Below, one piece after another: positions 8,749 through 17,068 of a stretch of DNA of 64,000 bases. The notes beneath the pieces are model-generated. The model was not told the DNA's origin, did not search any database, and worked only from the letters and a program-made list of their open reading frames with translations. Position 1 is the first letter of the stretch, and each line of letters opens with the position of its first letter. The translations under genes and the position numbers were made by a program. Source of the stretch: Methylomonas rosea (GTDB lineage: Bacteria > Pseudomonadota > Gammaproteobacteria > Methylococcales > Methylomonadaceae); assembly GCF_024505055.1 (NCBI RefSeq), contig NZ_JANIBL010000007.1, forward strand, positions 38,059-102,058, given 5' to 3'.

Positions 8749-10254
8749 ATGAGCTATTTACCGACGACGTCTTCCGCGGCAGCATTTCAGCATTTTTTGT
8801 CCACGCCATTAGATACCTTACTTGCCGAACATCCAGCGCTTAATCCGCAGCAAAAAATGCTGGATTTATTCCAGCGTTGTGCGGCAGAGGTTCCCGCTTA
8901 TCGGCAGTTTTTGCAAGCCAAGCAAATCGATGCCGCGCAGATTAATACTTACCCGGATTTCCAAAATCTGCCCCTAATCAATAAAGCTAACTACATGCAG
9001 GCCTATCCCTTGCCGGCGCGTTGTTTCGGCGGCAGCCTGAGCGGCGCGGATCGGGTGGCGGTGTCGTCCGGTTCCACCGGCGTGCCGACATTTTGGCCGC
9101 GTTCGGCGGCATACGAGCTGGATGTGGCGGTGCGCTTCGAGCAGGTTTTTAAGGACAGTTTTCAGGCCGATAACCGCACGACCTTGGCGGTGGTGTGTTT
9201 TGCGCTGGGCAATTGGGTGGGCGGCTTGTTCACCACCTCCTGTTGCTGGCATCTGGCACGTAAAGGCTACCCATTGATGGTGGCAACGCCGGGCAATAAC
9301 AAAGCCGAAATATTTCGCGTGGTGCGCGAACTGGCCCCGCATTTTGAGCAAACCGTGCTGTTGGGGTATCCGCCGTTCGTGAAAGACGTGATCGATGCCG
9401 GCGCCGCCGAGGGCATAGACTGGGCACAATTTAAACCCAAACTGGTGTTTGCCGGCGAGGTGTTTAGCGAGGAATGGCGCAGCTTGCTGTCCGAGCGTAT
9501 CGGTTCGGAGTCGGTTTGTTTCGATTCGGCATCTTTGTACGGCACTGCCGACGGCGGCGTATTGGGTAATGAAACGCCGCTCAGCATCGCCATTCGCCGC
9601 TGGCTGGCGCAACGGCCGGCAGTAGCACGAGCTTTGTTCGGCGAATCCCGGCTGCCGACCCTGGTGCAATACGATCCGCATAGCCGTTTCTTCGAAGTAC
9701 ACGAGGGGACTTTGGTGGTCTCCGGCGAGAACAGCGTACCTTTGTTGCGCTATCACATTGCCGATAAGGGCGGGGTATTGAGCTACGGGCAGCTCTGGGA
9801 GTTTTTGCGGCAGCACGGTGTGCAGTCGGTCGAGGATTTAGGCCTGGAAGGTGGCTTTCAAGCCCGTAATCTGCCGTTTGTATACGTATTCGGCCGCGCG
9901 GATTTTACTATCTCATATTACGGCGCCAATATTTATCCGGAAAACGTCACGGTGGGACTGGAACAGCCGGAGATCATGGCTTGGGTGACCGGAAAATTTG
10001 TGCTGCAAACTCAGGAAAACGCGGAGGGCGACAAGTATCTGCATATCGCCGTGGAATTATTACCGGGTGTGGTGCCTGAACCGGCGCTGGCGCCAAAGAT
10101 AGCCGCCTCAATCCGGGCGCAACTACTGCGCTTGAACAGCGAATTTGCCAATTACACGCCAGCTGAAAAACAACTGCCGCAAGTCAGCTTACATAGTTTT
10201 GCGGATGCCCAATATTTTCCGGCCGGGGTAAAACATCGCTATACCCGGCGTTAA
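8749..10254 (+). CDS. PaaK-like acyl-adenylating enzyme (phenylacetate-CoA ligase family)
   Basis: A 501-residue protein of the adenylate-forming superfamily. It carries the P-loop SSGSTGVPT, the motif SLYGTADGG, and a C-terminal PaaK-like part (VFGRADFTISYYGANIYPEN). Such enzymes make acyl-adenylates and usually acyl-CoA. The substrate cannot be read from sequence. ATG 8749 is chosen because it follows a CAGGTGG site; the open frame extends upstream to 8656, into the divergent intergenic region and slightly over the neighbouring gene. It precedes the glycyl radical operon by 244 bp in the same direction, and could activate a related carboxylic acid, but the operon has its own promoter-like sequence. 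Confidence 0.85.
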   Translation: MSYLPTTSSAAAFQHFLSTPLDTLLAEHPALNPQQKMLDLFQRCAAEVPAYRQFLQAKQIDAAQINTYPDFQNLPLINKANYMQAYPLPARCFGGSLSGADRVAVSSGSTGVPTFWPRSAAYELDVAVRFEQVFKDSFQADNRTTLAVVCFALGNWVGGLFTTSCCWHLARKGYPLMVATPGNNKAEIFRVVRELAPHFEQTVLLGYPPFVKDVIDAGAAEGIDWAQFKPKLVFAGEVFSEEWRSLLSERIGSESVCFDSASLYGTADGGVLGNETPLSIAIRRWLAQRPAVARALFGESRLPTLVQYDPHSRFFEVHEGTLVVSGENSVPLLRYHIADKGGVLSYGQLWEFLRQHGVQSVEDLGLEGGFQARNLPFVYVFGRADFTISYYGANIYPENVTVGLEQPEIMAWVTGKFVLQTQENAEGDKYLHIAVELLPGVVPEPALAPKIAASIRAQLLRLNSEFANYTPAEKQLPQVSLHSFADAQYFPAGVKHRYTRR

Positions 10255-10364
10255 ACCTATTAGGTTGTTGAAGTGTTGGTCCGGTAGATTGCGGCTAACA
10301 ATCAGCAACATTAAAACTTCAAAATAGCCACTGGCATACCGGTAATTAGCGCCAGATAATTTCC

Positions 10365-10392
10365 TTACATATTGCAAGGATTGATCTATAAT
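10365..10392 (+). promoter_or_regulatory. Predicted sigma-70-type promoter of the glycyl radical operon
   Basis: TTACAT at 10365-10370 and a perfect TATAAT at 10387-10392 are separated by 16 bp, about 107 bp upstream of the GRE start codon. A GCACAT-N7-ATGTGC palindrome begins 6 bp after the -10 box, about where transcription would start. Confidence 0.5.
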
Positions 10393-10398
10393 TTAGAT

Positions 10399-10417
10399 GC
10401 ACATCACAAAAATGTGC
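10399..10417. promoter_or_regulatory. Palindrome GCACAT-N7-ATGTGC just downstream of the -10 box
   Basis: A perfect 6-bp inverted repeat with a 7-bp centre covers the expected transcription start of the GRE operon. It could be an operator for a dimeric repressor or, in RNA, a small 5' hairpin. No regulator gene is adjacent. Confidence 0.4.
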
Positions 10418-10498
10418 CGGGGCAGGGAGCTGGCGATCAAGCCGCAAGCAGCCGGCATACGCTTTCGAGGGATCGCTCTGTTGTAAAGGAGATTGAAC

Positions 10499-13471
10499 AT
10501 GTCTGTTCTATATCCATCAGCCGACGGCGGTATTTCGGTAGAACTCGGCAAGAGTTCCTCATTGCCGGACTCCGGCTCCGCTAAAATCGATTTATTTCCC
10601 ATCGCCAATCAAGACTTCCAGAAAATTAAAACGCTGAAGGATTTGGCGCTACGCAACATCACGCTGGAACAGTTCCCGGTCGTAAGCGCCTGGCGCGAAA
10701 AGTTGTTCGCGCCGGAAGGGACTCCGGAGATTTGCGACGAGTTGCCGCGCTTGCTGACCGAGTTCTTGCGCAAGCCCGAGAATCAGGCCTTGCCGCCTTA
10801 TACCCGGCGAGCCCAAGCGCTGCATCATATATTTGCCAACAAAGCCGCGATCGTGAAAGCCGACGATTTGCTGCCTGGCCAAACCACCACCAGCTTCGTC
10901 GGTCCGGTGGTTTACGCCGACACGATAGGCTATTGCATCTGGCCGGAACTGAAAACCGTCACGACCCGCGCCCAAAATCCGTTCAAGATTCGCCCGGAAG
11001 TGGCCGACCGCCTGAATCGGGAGATATTTCCATTTTGGTTGGAACAGAAGCCAATCCAGGAACTAGCCCGCTATAGCGATTACGATAGCGCCGAATATGA
11101 AAATCGGGACAGGGTAGCCGGCAGTTACCCACCCTCCATCGATCCACCGTTACGTAAAAAAGCCGGACAAACCCCGAAAGCCCAGGAATTAATGGAGCGC
11201 GTGGCTTTCTTTCTATCTGATAAAGCCACTTGTGTTTCGCATACGGTGCCGGATTTCGAACGGGTGTTGAAATACGGCTTCGATGGTCTAATCGAACGGG
11301 CCAGACAGGATATCGCCAATGGCGCGGCGACCACGGCACAGCAAATTGAATTTTTGGAAGGCGTCATCGCGGTATACGACGGCGCCAAAATTTACGCGCA
11401 GCATTTGGCCGAAGTCGCCGACCGCGCTGGCAATCAGGCGCTAGCTGCAATCTGTCGCAAGGTCCCGGCACAGCCCGCAGCAACTTTGCACGAAGCGCTG
11501 GCGGTAGTCTGGATTTGCTATCACCTATTGCTGCAAGAAAACACCAATTTCGGATTTTCCATCGGCCGCCTGGATCAAATCCTCAACCCGTTCTATCTGG
11601 CCGATTGGCAGAAACTGGATAGCCCCCAAGCGCAGGACGGCTATACCCGCCGGGCGGTGGAACTGGTCAGCCATTTCTTTCTGCATTGTTCCGACCATGT
11701 GCCGCTGTCTACGTCAGGTTCGGAAACCTTGTTTGCCGGTAGCGGCTCCAATCAAGCTCTGACCGTGGGCGGCACTCGCTACGAAAACGGCCAAGTTGTC
11801 GATGCAGTCAATGACATGACCTATATCATTCTGAAAGCCACGGAGATTTTGTCGATTCGTGACCCGAACGTGCATGCCCGCTATCACCGGGATGTGCATC
11901 ACCGCGACGCGCAAGGCAAGCCGCTGCCGGTCGAAGTGATGGACCCGTATTTAAGACGCATTTGCCAGGTGAATATCCTGACCCGAGCCACACCGGCGCT
12001 GCATGGCGATGCGGCGGTGGTTCCGGCCATGGCCAATTACTATGCGGCGCATGCCGGTATTAGCGCGGAAGAAGCCTTGGCGGATGCTTATGATTACACC
12101 TCGATAGGTTGCATCGAAGAAAATGCCGCGCATAAACATTACGGCAACACCGGTTCCACCCTGATGGTACTGCCGGCGGTGTTGGAACTGGCTTTGTACG
12201 GCGGCAAGCACCGCAGTGATGGCGTGGCGCCAAAATCGCCCAATCTGTTCTACGGTGACGAGCGCTACACTACGCAGCCGTTGCTCCAAATCGACAGCAT
12301 GCAAGCCTTTATCGAGGCCTTTAGGTTTCAATTGAACGAAATGGCCCGGCATGTCGTGCAATGCAACAATTACTTCGGCCGTTTCTACGAACAATCCAGG
12401 CAGTCGCCGTTCTTGTCCGGGCTGTTCACCGGTCCCACCAATACGCCGGACAGTGATGGTGCCAGTTTTCGTGACGTATCCGCCGGCGGCGCCAAATACA
12501 ATTCCGCCGGTATCGCGGTGATTGGTTTGGCCGACGTGATCGACTCGTTCTGTGTGTTGGATGCTCTGGTATTTAGCGGCAAAATCTCGGCCGGCGAATT
12601 ACTGGCGGCGATGCAGGCCGATTTCGATGAAAACAGCTTACAGCCAAAAAGTGCCTGGGCGGCATTTTTGGCGCGGGTGCAAAACTGGTTGCATCCCGAA
12701 GATGCGCCGCTCAGTTTGCCCAATCTGAGTAAAGAGCGGTTAAAACAAATCAAGGAAATGGTGCGCCAGGCCCCCAAATACGGCGCTGGCGTCGACCAAA
12801 CCCCCGGCGGTATTTACAACAACGCCACCGCTGTTAAATACACGCATCTGCTGACCGAAATGTTGCAAGAGGTGTTTGCTCAATATCGCACTCATCGCGG
12901 CGGGCGCTATCTGCCCGGTTATTGGAGCATGACCAATCATGCCGGTTTTGGGATGTTGACCAAGGCCACACCCAATGGCCGGCGTAGCGGCGAGTCTTTC
13001 GCCAGCGGCATCACGCCGTGTCCGGGTGTGGTGAAAGCCAACGGCGAGCCGGTCAATTTGCTGGATCATATGTTGTCGGTCACTTCCGTGAATGCCAATA
13101 CGGTACAGAACGGCTATACCTACAACCTCAGCCTAACCACCCGCGATCGCGGCCATTTCGAAGAGGACACCGAATTGTTCTCGCGCTATATGAAGGCCTT
13201 TGCCGACCAAAACGGCGTACTGGTGCAAATGTGCGTATCGTCGATCAACGACTTGGTCGCCGCCGACCGCGCCGCCACGGCCGCCGGGCAATCCGGCGCC
13301 GGCGAGGCCGAACATAAAGCGCTGGAACCGTTCAAGGATCTGATGATACGGGTAGCGGGTTATTCGGCGTACTTTGTTACGCTCAGTCCGCAGATGCGCA
13401 AAGAGATTATTCAAAGAGCCAATTTCGGCTTGGATACTGGCGCCGAGCAGCATACGCTCAACGCGCTTTAG
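10499..13471 (+). CDS. Large glycyl radical enzyme of unknown substrate (pyruvate formate-lyase superfamily)
   Basis: A 990-residue enzyme. The glycyl radical site is G954 in RVAGYSAYF near the C-terminus, and the thiyl cysteine is C538 in SIGCIEENA. The Cys-x-Glu pattern matches GREs that perform eliminations or decarboxylation (glycerol dehydratase, choline lyase, HPA decarboxylase) and not PFL, which has adjacent cysteines. At 990 residues it is far longer than the usual 780-860, and C538 to G954 spans 416 residues against about 315-335 in characterised members. AAAGGAG precedes ATG 10499; a TTG six bases upstream is less likely. It leads a six-gene operon that includes its activase. The enzyme would be oxygen-sensitive. 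The substrate is unknown. Confidence 0.93.
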   Translation: MSVLYPSADGGISVELGKSSSLPDSGSAKIDLFPIANQDFQKIKTLKDLALRNITLEQFPVVSAWREKLFAPEGTPEICDELPRLLTEFLRKPENQALPPYTRRAQALHHIFANKAAIVKADDLLPGQTTTSFVGPVVYADTIGYCIWPELKTVTTRAQNPFKIRPEVADRLNREIFPFWLEQKPIQELARYSDYDSAEYENRDRVAGSYPPSIDPPLRKKAGQTPKAQELMERVAFFLSDKATCVSHTVPDFERVLKYGFDGLIERARQDIANGAATTAQQIEFLEGVIAVYDGAKIYAQHLAEVADRAGNQALAAICRKVPAQPAATLHEALAVVWICYHLLLQENTNFGFSIGRLDQILNPFYLADWQKLDSPQAQDGYTRRAVELVSHFFLHCSDHVPLSTSGSETLFAGSGSNQALTVGGTRYENGQVVDAVNDMTYIILKATEILSIRDPNVHARYHRDVHHRDAQGKPLPVEVMDPYLRRICQVNILTRATPALHGDAAVVPAMANYYAAHAGISAEEALADAYDYTSIGCIEENAAHKHYGNTGSTLMVLPAVLELALYGGKHRSDGVAPKSPNLFYGDERYTTQPLLQIDSMQAFIEAFRFQLNEMARHVVQCNNYFGRFYEQSRQSPFLSGLFTGPTNTPDSDGASFRDVSAGGAKYNSAGIAVIGLADVIDSFCVLDALVFSGKISAGELLAAMQADFDENSLQPKSAWAAFLARVQNWLHPEDAPLSLPNLSKERLKQIKEMVRQAPKYGAGVDQTPGGIYNNATAVKYTHLLTEMLQEVFAQYRTHRGGRYLPGYWSMTNHAGFGMLTKATPNGRRSGESFASGITPCPGVVKANGEPVNLLDHMLSVTSVNANTVQNGYTYNLSLTTRDRGHFEEDTELFSRYMKAFADQNGVLVQMCVSSINDLVAADRAATAAGQSGAGEAEHKALEPFKDLMIRVAGYSAYFVTLSPQMRKEIIQRANFGLDTGAEQHTLNAL

Positions 13472-13484
13472 AAGGAGAGCTGTC

Positions 13485-14138
13485 ATGCATGCCGGATTTC
13501 CCTGTTTATTACCGAATTTACAAAAAACCTTGAAGTTGGGTACGAATGCCGCGACCCAGGCCGGCGAATTGCCGGCGGTGCTGGATAAGGTCCAAGGCCG
13601 TTTACTGGCCGGAGGCATGGCTGTCGCGCTACGTTTGGGATTTGGCTATTTATTGCGCGATTGCCATCTGGATGCGGCGCAAGCCGCCAAGGCCAATGCG
13701 TTTTTCGAGGAGAATTTCGTGATTCTCGATCCCGCCGCGCCGAACGGCTGCCGTTATTACCAAGGCAAGTTTCTGATCCGCACCAGCCGGCGCGGCGACG
13801 ATATGAATGTGTTGCTGCGGTTTTGCCCCAATCCCGAGGCACTGTATATCAAAACCCCATTCGGACAGGCGCTGAACTCGCTGGCGCTGGTCGATACGCA
13901 AGTGCTGACCGAAAGCCAGGCTGACCAGGTTGAGAGTGACCCTAGCCAAGTTGATCTGGTCGTGCGCTTCAAGGACGTGCAATCCATTATCGGCCTGCTG
14001 GGCCGTTCCGGTGTCGATATTGTCGGTTTGTTGCTGGAGAATCTGGTGCAATTGACCGGCCACGTCGGCCATCTGTTTAAACTGGGCGCTATTGCAACGG
14101 ATATCCAGTTGTCCCTGGATCTTCCCAAAGCGGCCTGA
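13485..14138 (+). CDS. Uncharacterised protein, possibly SCP2-like lipid carrier
   Basis: A 217-residue protein starting at ATG 13485 behind GAAGGAGAG, 13 bp after the GRE stop. It has no signal peptide. The C-terminal half (LVVRFKDVQSIIGLL, then a helical hydrophobic stretch) resembles the general pattern of SCP2-type lipid-binding domains: a beta strand of the form V-x-F-K-D followed by amphipathic helices. This is a weak likeness from reading alone. Its position between the GRE and its activase says it serves the GRE reaction, perhaps holding a hydrophobic substrate. It could also be an unrelated small subunit. Confidence 0.75.
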   Translation: MHAGFPCLLPNLQKTLKLGTNAATQAGELPAVLDKVQGRLLAGGMAVALRLGFGYLLRDCHLDAAQAAKANAFFEENFVILDPAAPNGCRYYQGKFLIRTSRRGDDMNVLLRFCPNPEALYIKTPFGQALNSLALVDTQVLTESQADQVESDPSQVDLVVRFKDVQSIIGLLGRSGVDIVGLLLENLVQLTGHVGHLFKLGAIATDIQLSLDLPKAA

Positions 14139-14153
14139 ATATGGAGCAGGAAG

Positions 14154-15050
14154 ATGGACAGCAAAGCCTACATCTTCGATATCAAACGCAATACCAGTGA
14201 GGACGGGCCGGGTATCCGCACTACGGTGTTTTTCAAAGGCTGTCCGCTGAGTTGCAGTTGGTGTCAAAATCCCGAAGGCATAGCTCCGGGGCCGTCGCTG
14301 TCTTTTCGTGCCGAGTTATGTCATGCGCACGACTGCGAGCAGCCTTGTCTCAAGGCTTGTAAATTAAAAGCCTTAACCCTGCAGGACCGGCAACTGCGAC
14401 TTGATCGAGAACTTTGCGACAGCTGCGGGCGCTGCGCAACGGCGTGCTCGCGGCATGCCTTGGAGAAAGTCGGGAAATGGCTGAATGTGGATGAGCTGTT
14501 TTATCGGGTGACCATCGACAAGCCCTTTTTCGACGCCACCGGCGGCGGTGTCACGGTCTCGGGTGGCGAATGCACCATGCAGATGAATTTTCTGCACGAA
14601 TTTTTCAAAAAACTCAAAGCCGCCGGCATTCGAACCGCCATCGAAACCAACGGCATGTTCAATTTTGGGCGCTTTGCCCGCCTGCTGCTGCCCTGGCTGG
14701 ATTTGATCTATTTCGATCTGAAACTGATAGACGAAGCCGCCAGCATTCAGCACACCGGTCATTCCAATCGGCCCATTCTGGACAATTTGCTGCGCCTGAC
14801 CGAGAGCGCCGAGATTCCGGTCAAGATACGCATTCCATTGATCCCCGAGATTACCGCCACCGATGAAAATCTGCGCGGCATAGCCCGATTTTTGCGGGAG
14901 CACCGGATCAAGCAGGTCAGCGCCCTGCCTTATAACCCATTATGGCTGGACAAGCTGCAGTGCTTTGGTATCGATGTCGAGTATCGGCACAGCGCATTCA
15001 TGAGCGATACCGAGATCGAACACTGTATCGATTGCTTGCAAGCCAGTTGA
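14154..15050 (+). CDS. Glycyl radical enzyme activating enzyme (radical SAM)
   Basis: A 298-residue radical SAM activase. The SAM-cluster cysteines are C30, C34 and C37 (GCPLSCSWCQNPE), directly after the family signature DGPGIRTTVFFKG. Two ferredoxin-like cysteine sets follow (CHAHDCEQPCLKAC and CDSCGRCATAC), as in activases of glycerol dehydratase, benzylsuccinate synthase and HPAD, but not PflA. GGGVTVSGGEC is the SAM-contact motif. It would abstract a hydrogen from G954 of the GRE encoded 0.7 kb upstream. AGGAAG precedes the start, 15 bp after the preceding stop. Confidence 0.95.
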   Translation: MDSKAYIFDIKRNTSEDGPGIRTTVFFKGCPLSCSWCQNPEGIAPGPSLSFRAELCHAHDCEQPCLKACKLKALTLQDRQLRLDRELCDSCGRCATACSRHALEKVGKWLNVDELFYRVTIDKPFFDATGGGVTVSGGECTMQMNFLHEFFKKLKAAGIRTAIETNGMFNFGRFARLLLPWLDLIYFDLKLIDEAASIQHTGHSNRPILDNLLRLTESAEIPVKIRIPLIPEITATDENLRGIARFLREHRIKQVSALPYNPLWLDKLQCFGIDVEYRHSAFMSDTEIEHCIDCLQAS

Positions 15051-15067
15051 ATTCAAGGAGAGTCATC

Positions 15068-16126
15068 ATGCAAACCGATTTCCATCACGCCGTCACCTAT
15101 GTCACCGCCCGCTCGGCCGGGTTCGATCATGATCAAGCCGACATCATTGCCTATTCGGCGCAATACGTTGACGATGCCGTCAGCGAAGGCGTCGTGCATT
15201 TCGACAACGACGCGTTTTATGCGCGGATTCATTCCTCGCATAAAAGCACCGATGTCGGCAATTTGAACAACGATTACAACCATCTGATCTGGTTGCCGTT
15301 CCATTTTCTGCCGGGTAACGGCGGCAAAGGGCCGGGCGAGGATCCGGACGGTACGTTTATCCAAAAAATTGTCTGCCTGCCGGATAGCCCGCCGGCCAAG
15401 GAGATGGTGCAGGCGGCGTTAAACGATAAGGGCAAACCGTACAGTCTGCATCGGCTGGGGATTGCGCTGCATGTGTATGCGGATACCTGGTCGCACCAAG
15501 GCTTCGCCGGGGTAATTCACGAGATAAATGAAGTGGAACATGCCAGAGAAATCAAAAGCTCCGGTATGTATGCCAAGCAACTCCAGCATATGTTGGAAGA
15601 TTGGCTGGACGATTTCATTCCGCCCTTAGGTCATGGTCGCGCCAAGATGTTTCCCGATCTACCGTTTTTGCATTGGCAGTATAAGAACGGTCGCGGTGTT
15701 TGGATTGATCGCGATAACCCTACGGATTTTTGCAAGGCTGCGGATGCGATGTGTAAAGTCATGCAGCAGTACCTGAATAAAACCCCCAGCGGCTTACCGG
15801 CCGCCGATAAGGCTTTACTGAATAAAATTTTTCTGGAATTAAAAATTAAAGAAGATAAAACGCGTCATACCAGATGGCTGGATATCGTCAAAAACGGCTT
15901 TAACGGCGAAAAATTCAGTTTCGGCAGCGCCGAGATTAGTTACGTCGCGGAAGGTGTGGGGTCCTGGAAGGAAAAAGCCTTGGGCAGCAGTTGGGATCTG
16001 CGCGTTCACCCCTATAAGCCTGGATTTTTAAGCAGTAATTGGAAGTTATTCCACGACGCCTTGCAATTGCATCGCTTGACGGTGCTGCACGACATTTTGC
16101 CCAAGTACGGCATTTGCGCGGGCTAA
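15068..16126 (+). CDS. DUF6765-like protein, possibly metal-dependent hydrolase fold
   Basis: A 352-residue protein starting at ATG 15068 behind an AAGGAGAG site. The N-terminus (MQTDFHHAVTYVTARSAGF, then IAYSAQYVDDAV) follows the pattern I associate with DUF6765. Histidines and aspartates recur in likely helices (FHHAVTY, HVYADTWSHQGFAG, HEINEVEHA), a layout reminiscent of zinc-dependent phospholipase C/P1 nuclease proteins, where such residues bind three zinc ions. That link is inference. It has no signal peptide, so it would act in the cytosol, unlike most phospholipases C. It lies 17 bp after the activase gene. Confidence 0.75.
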   Translation: MQTDFHHAVTYVTARSAGFDHDQADIIAYSAQYVDDAVSEGVVHFDNDAFYARIHSSHKSTDVGNLNNDYNHLIWLPFHFLPGNGGKGPGEDPDGTFIQKIVCLPDSPPAKEMVQAALNDKGKPYSLHRLGIALHVYADTWSHQGFAGVIHEINEVEHAREIKSSGMYAKQLQHMLEDWLDDFIPPLGHGRAKMFPDLPFLHWQYKNGRGVWIDRDNPTDFCKAADAMCKVMQQYLNKTPSGLPAADKALLNKIFLELKIKEDKTRHTRWLDIVKNGFNGEKFSFGSAEISYVAEGVGSWKEKALGSSWDLRVHPYKPGFLSSNWKLFHDALQLHRLTVLHDILPKYGICAG

Positions 16127-16148
16127 GCCGATAAGTAGGAGACAACTC

Positions 16149-17012
16149 ATGAACGCCAATACCGAAGCCGATCTATCTTGCCGTACCCTATACCCCATTG
16201 TCTTGTTACACGGCATCGGCTACCGCGACGATATGTTGATGCTGAACGCCTGGGGACGTATTTCTAAAACCCTGGAGGCCGCCGGTGCTCGGGTTTTTCA
16301 GGGCGGTCTGGATGCCTGGAATAGTCATGAAAACAGCGCGCTCGCGCTGAAGCCAAATATTGAACAGGTACTTACTGAGACCGGTTCGGTAAAGGTCAAT
16401 ATCATCGCTCATTCCAAAGGCGGCCTGGAAGCGCGCTATCTGATTTCCAAATTGGATATGGCCGATAAGGTCGCAAGTCTGACTACGGTTTGCACCCCTC
16501 ATCATGGCTCGGCCGTGGCGGATCTGGTGGCTGGCGACATTCCCGATACCCAAAACCTGTTGAGCATAAATTTCTTCAAACGCCTGATGCAGCGCTTGGG
16601 ATTTGGGGCGATGGACATCTTGGCCAGAATCACCGGCGATAAAAGCCCGCAAGCGGGTATGGCCATTCGACAGCTGACTCATAAGTATCTGGCGGAATTT
16701 AATCAACAGGTACCCGATATGCCGGGCGTTTACTACCAAAGCTACGGCACCCTGATGCGCCGGGCTATCGACGACCCGGTTTTTGCTGCCACCCATGTGT
16801 TGCTGAAGCGCACAGAAGGCGACAACGACGGCATGGTCTCCACGCTATCCTGCCAATGGGGTAGATTTCGCGGGCTGATAGGCGAGGGCAATCCGGACCA
16901 CGGCTTGTCGCATGGCGACTTGGTGGACTATCGCGGCGTGCTGCTGACACATTTCAATGTACCGGCAGTGTATCTCGACATCGTCAAAGACCTAAAACAA
17001 CAAGGCTTTTAA
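16149..17012 (+). CDS. Lipase/alpha-beta hydrolase
   Basis: A 287-residue alpha/beta hydrolase. The oxyanion motif HGIG follows strand YPIVLL, and the nucleophile elbow is AHSKGG with Ser89, an A-x-S-x-G variant as seen in some bacterial lipases. The segment SLTTVCTPHHGSAVAD matches the lid-adjacent region of bacterial triacylglycerol lipases, and GDNDGMVS likely supplies the acid residue. No signal peptide is visible, so unlike secreted lipases it should act inside the cell. It sits 22 bp after the DUF6765-like gene, with a TAGGAGAC site. An ester substrate is likely; which ester is unknown. Confidence 0.88.
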   Translation: MNANTEADLSCRTLYPIVLLHGIGYRDDMLMLNAWGRISKTLEAAGARVFQGGLDAWNSHENSALALKPNIEQVLTETGSVKVNIIAHSKGGLEARYLISKLDMADKVASLTTVCTPHHGSAVADLVAGDIPDTQNLLSINFFKRLMQRLGFGAMDILARITGDKSPQAGMAIRQLTHKYLAEFNQQVPDMPGVYYQSYGTLMRRAIDDPVFAATHVLLKRTEGDNDGMVSTLSCQWGRFRGLIGEGNPDHGLSHGDLVDYRGVLLTHFNVPAVYLDIVKDLKQQGF

Positions 17013-17068
17013 GCGGGGCTTAACCGTCCGGCCTAAGCAGAAAATATAACAAGTGCAGGGGAAGGACC

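Noticed and set aside
10330..10360. Possible sigma-54 promoter (TGGCAT) before the GRE operon
   Set aside because: No GC element at the required spacing; the sigma-70-type promoter just downstream is better.
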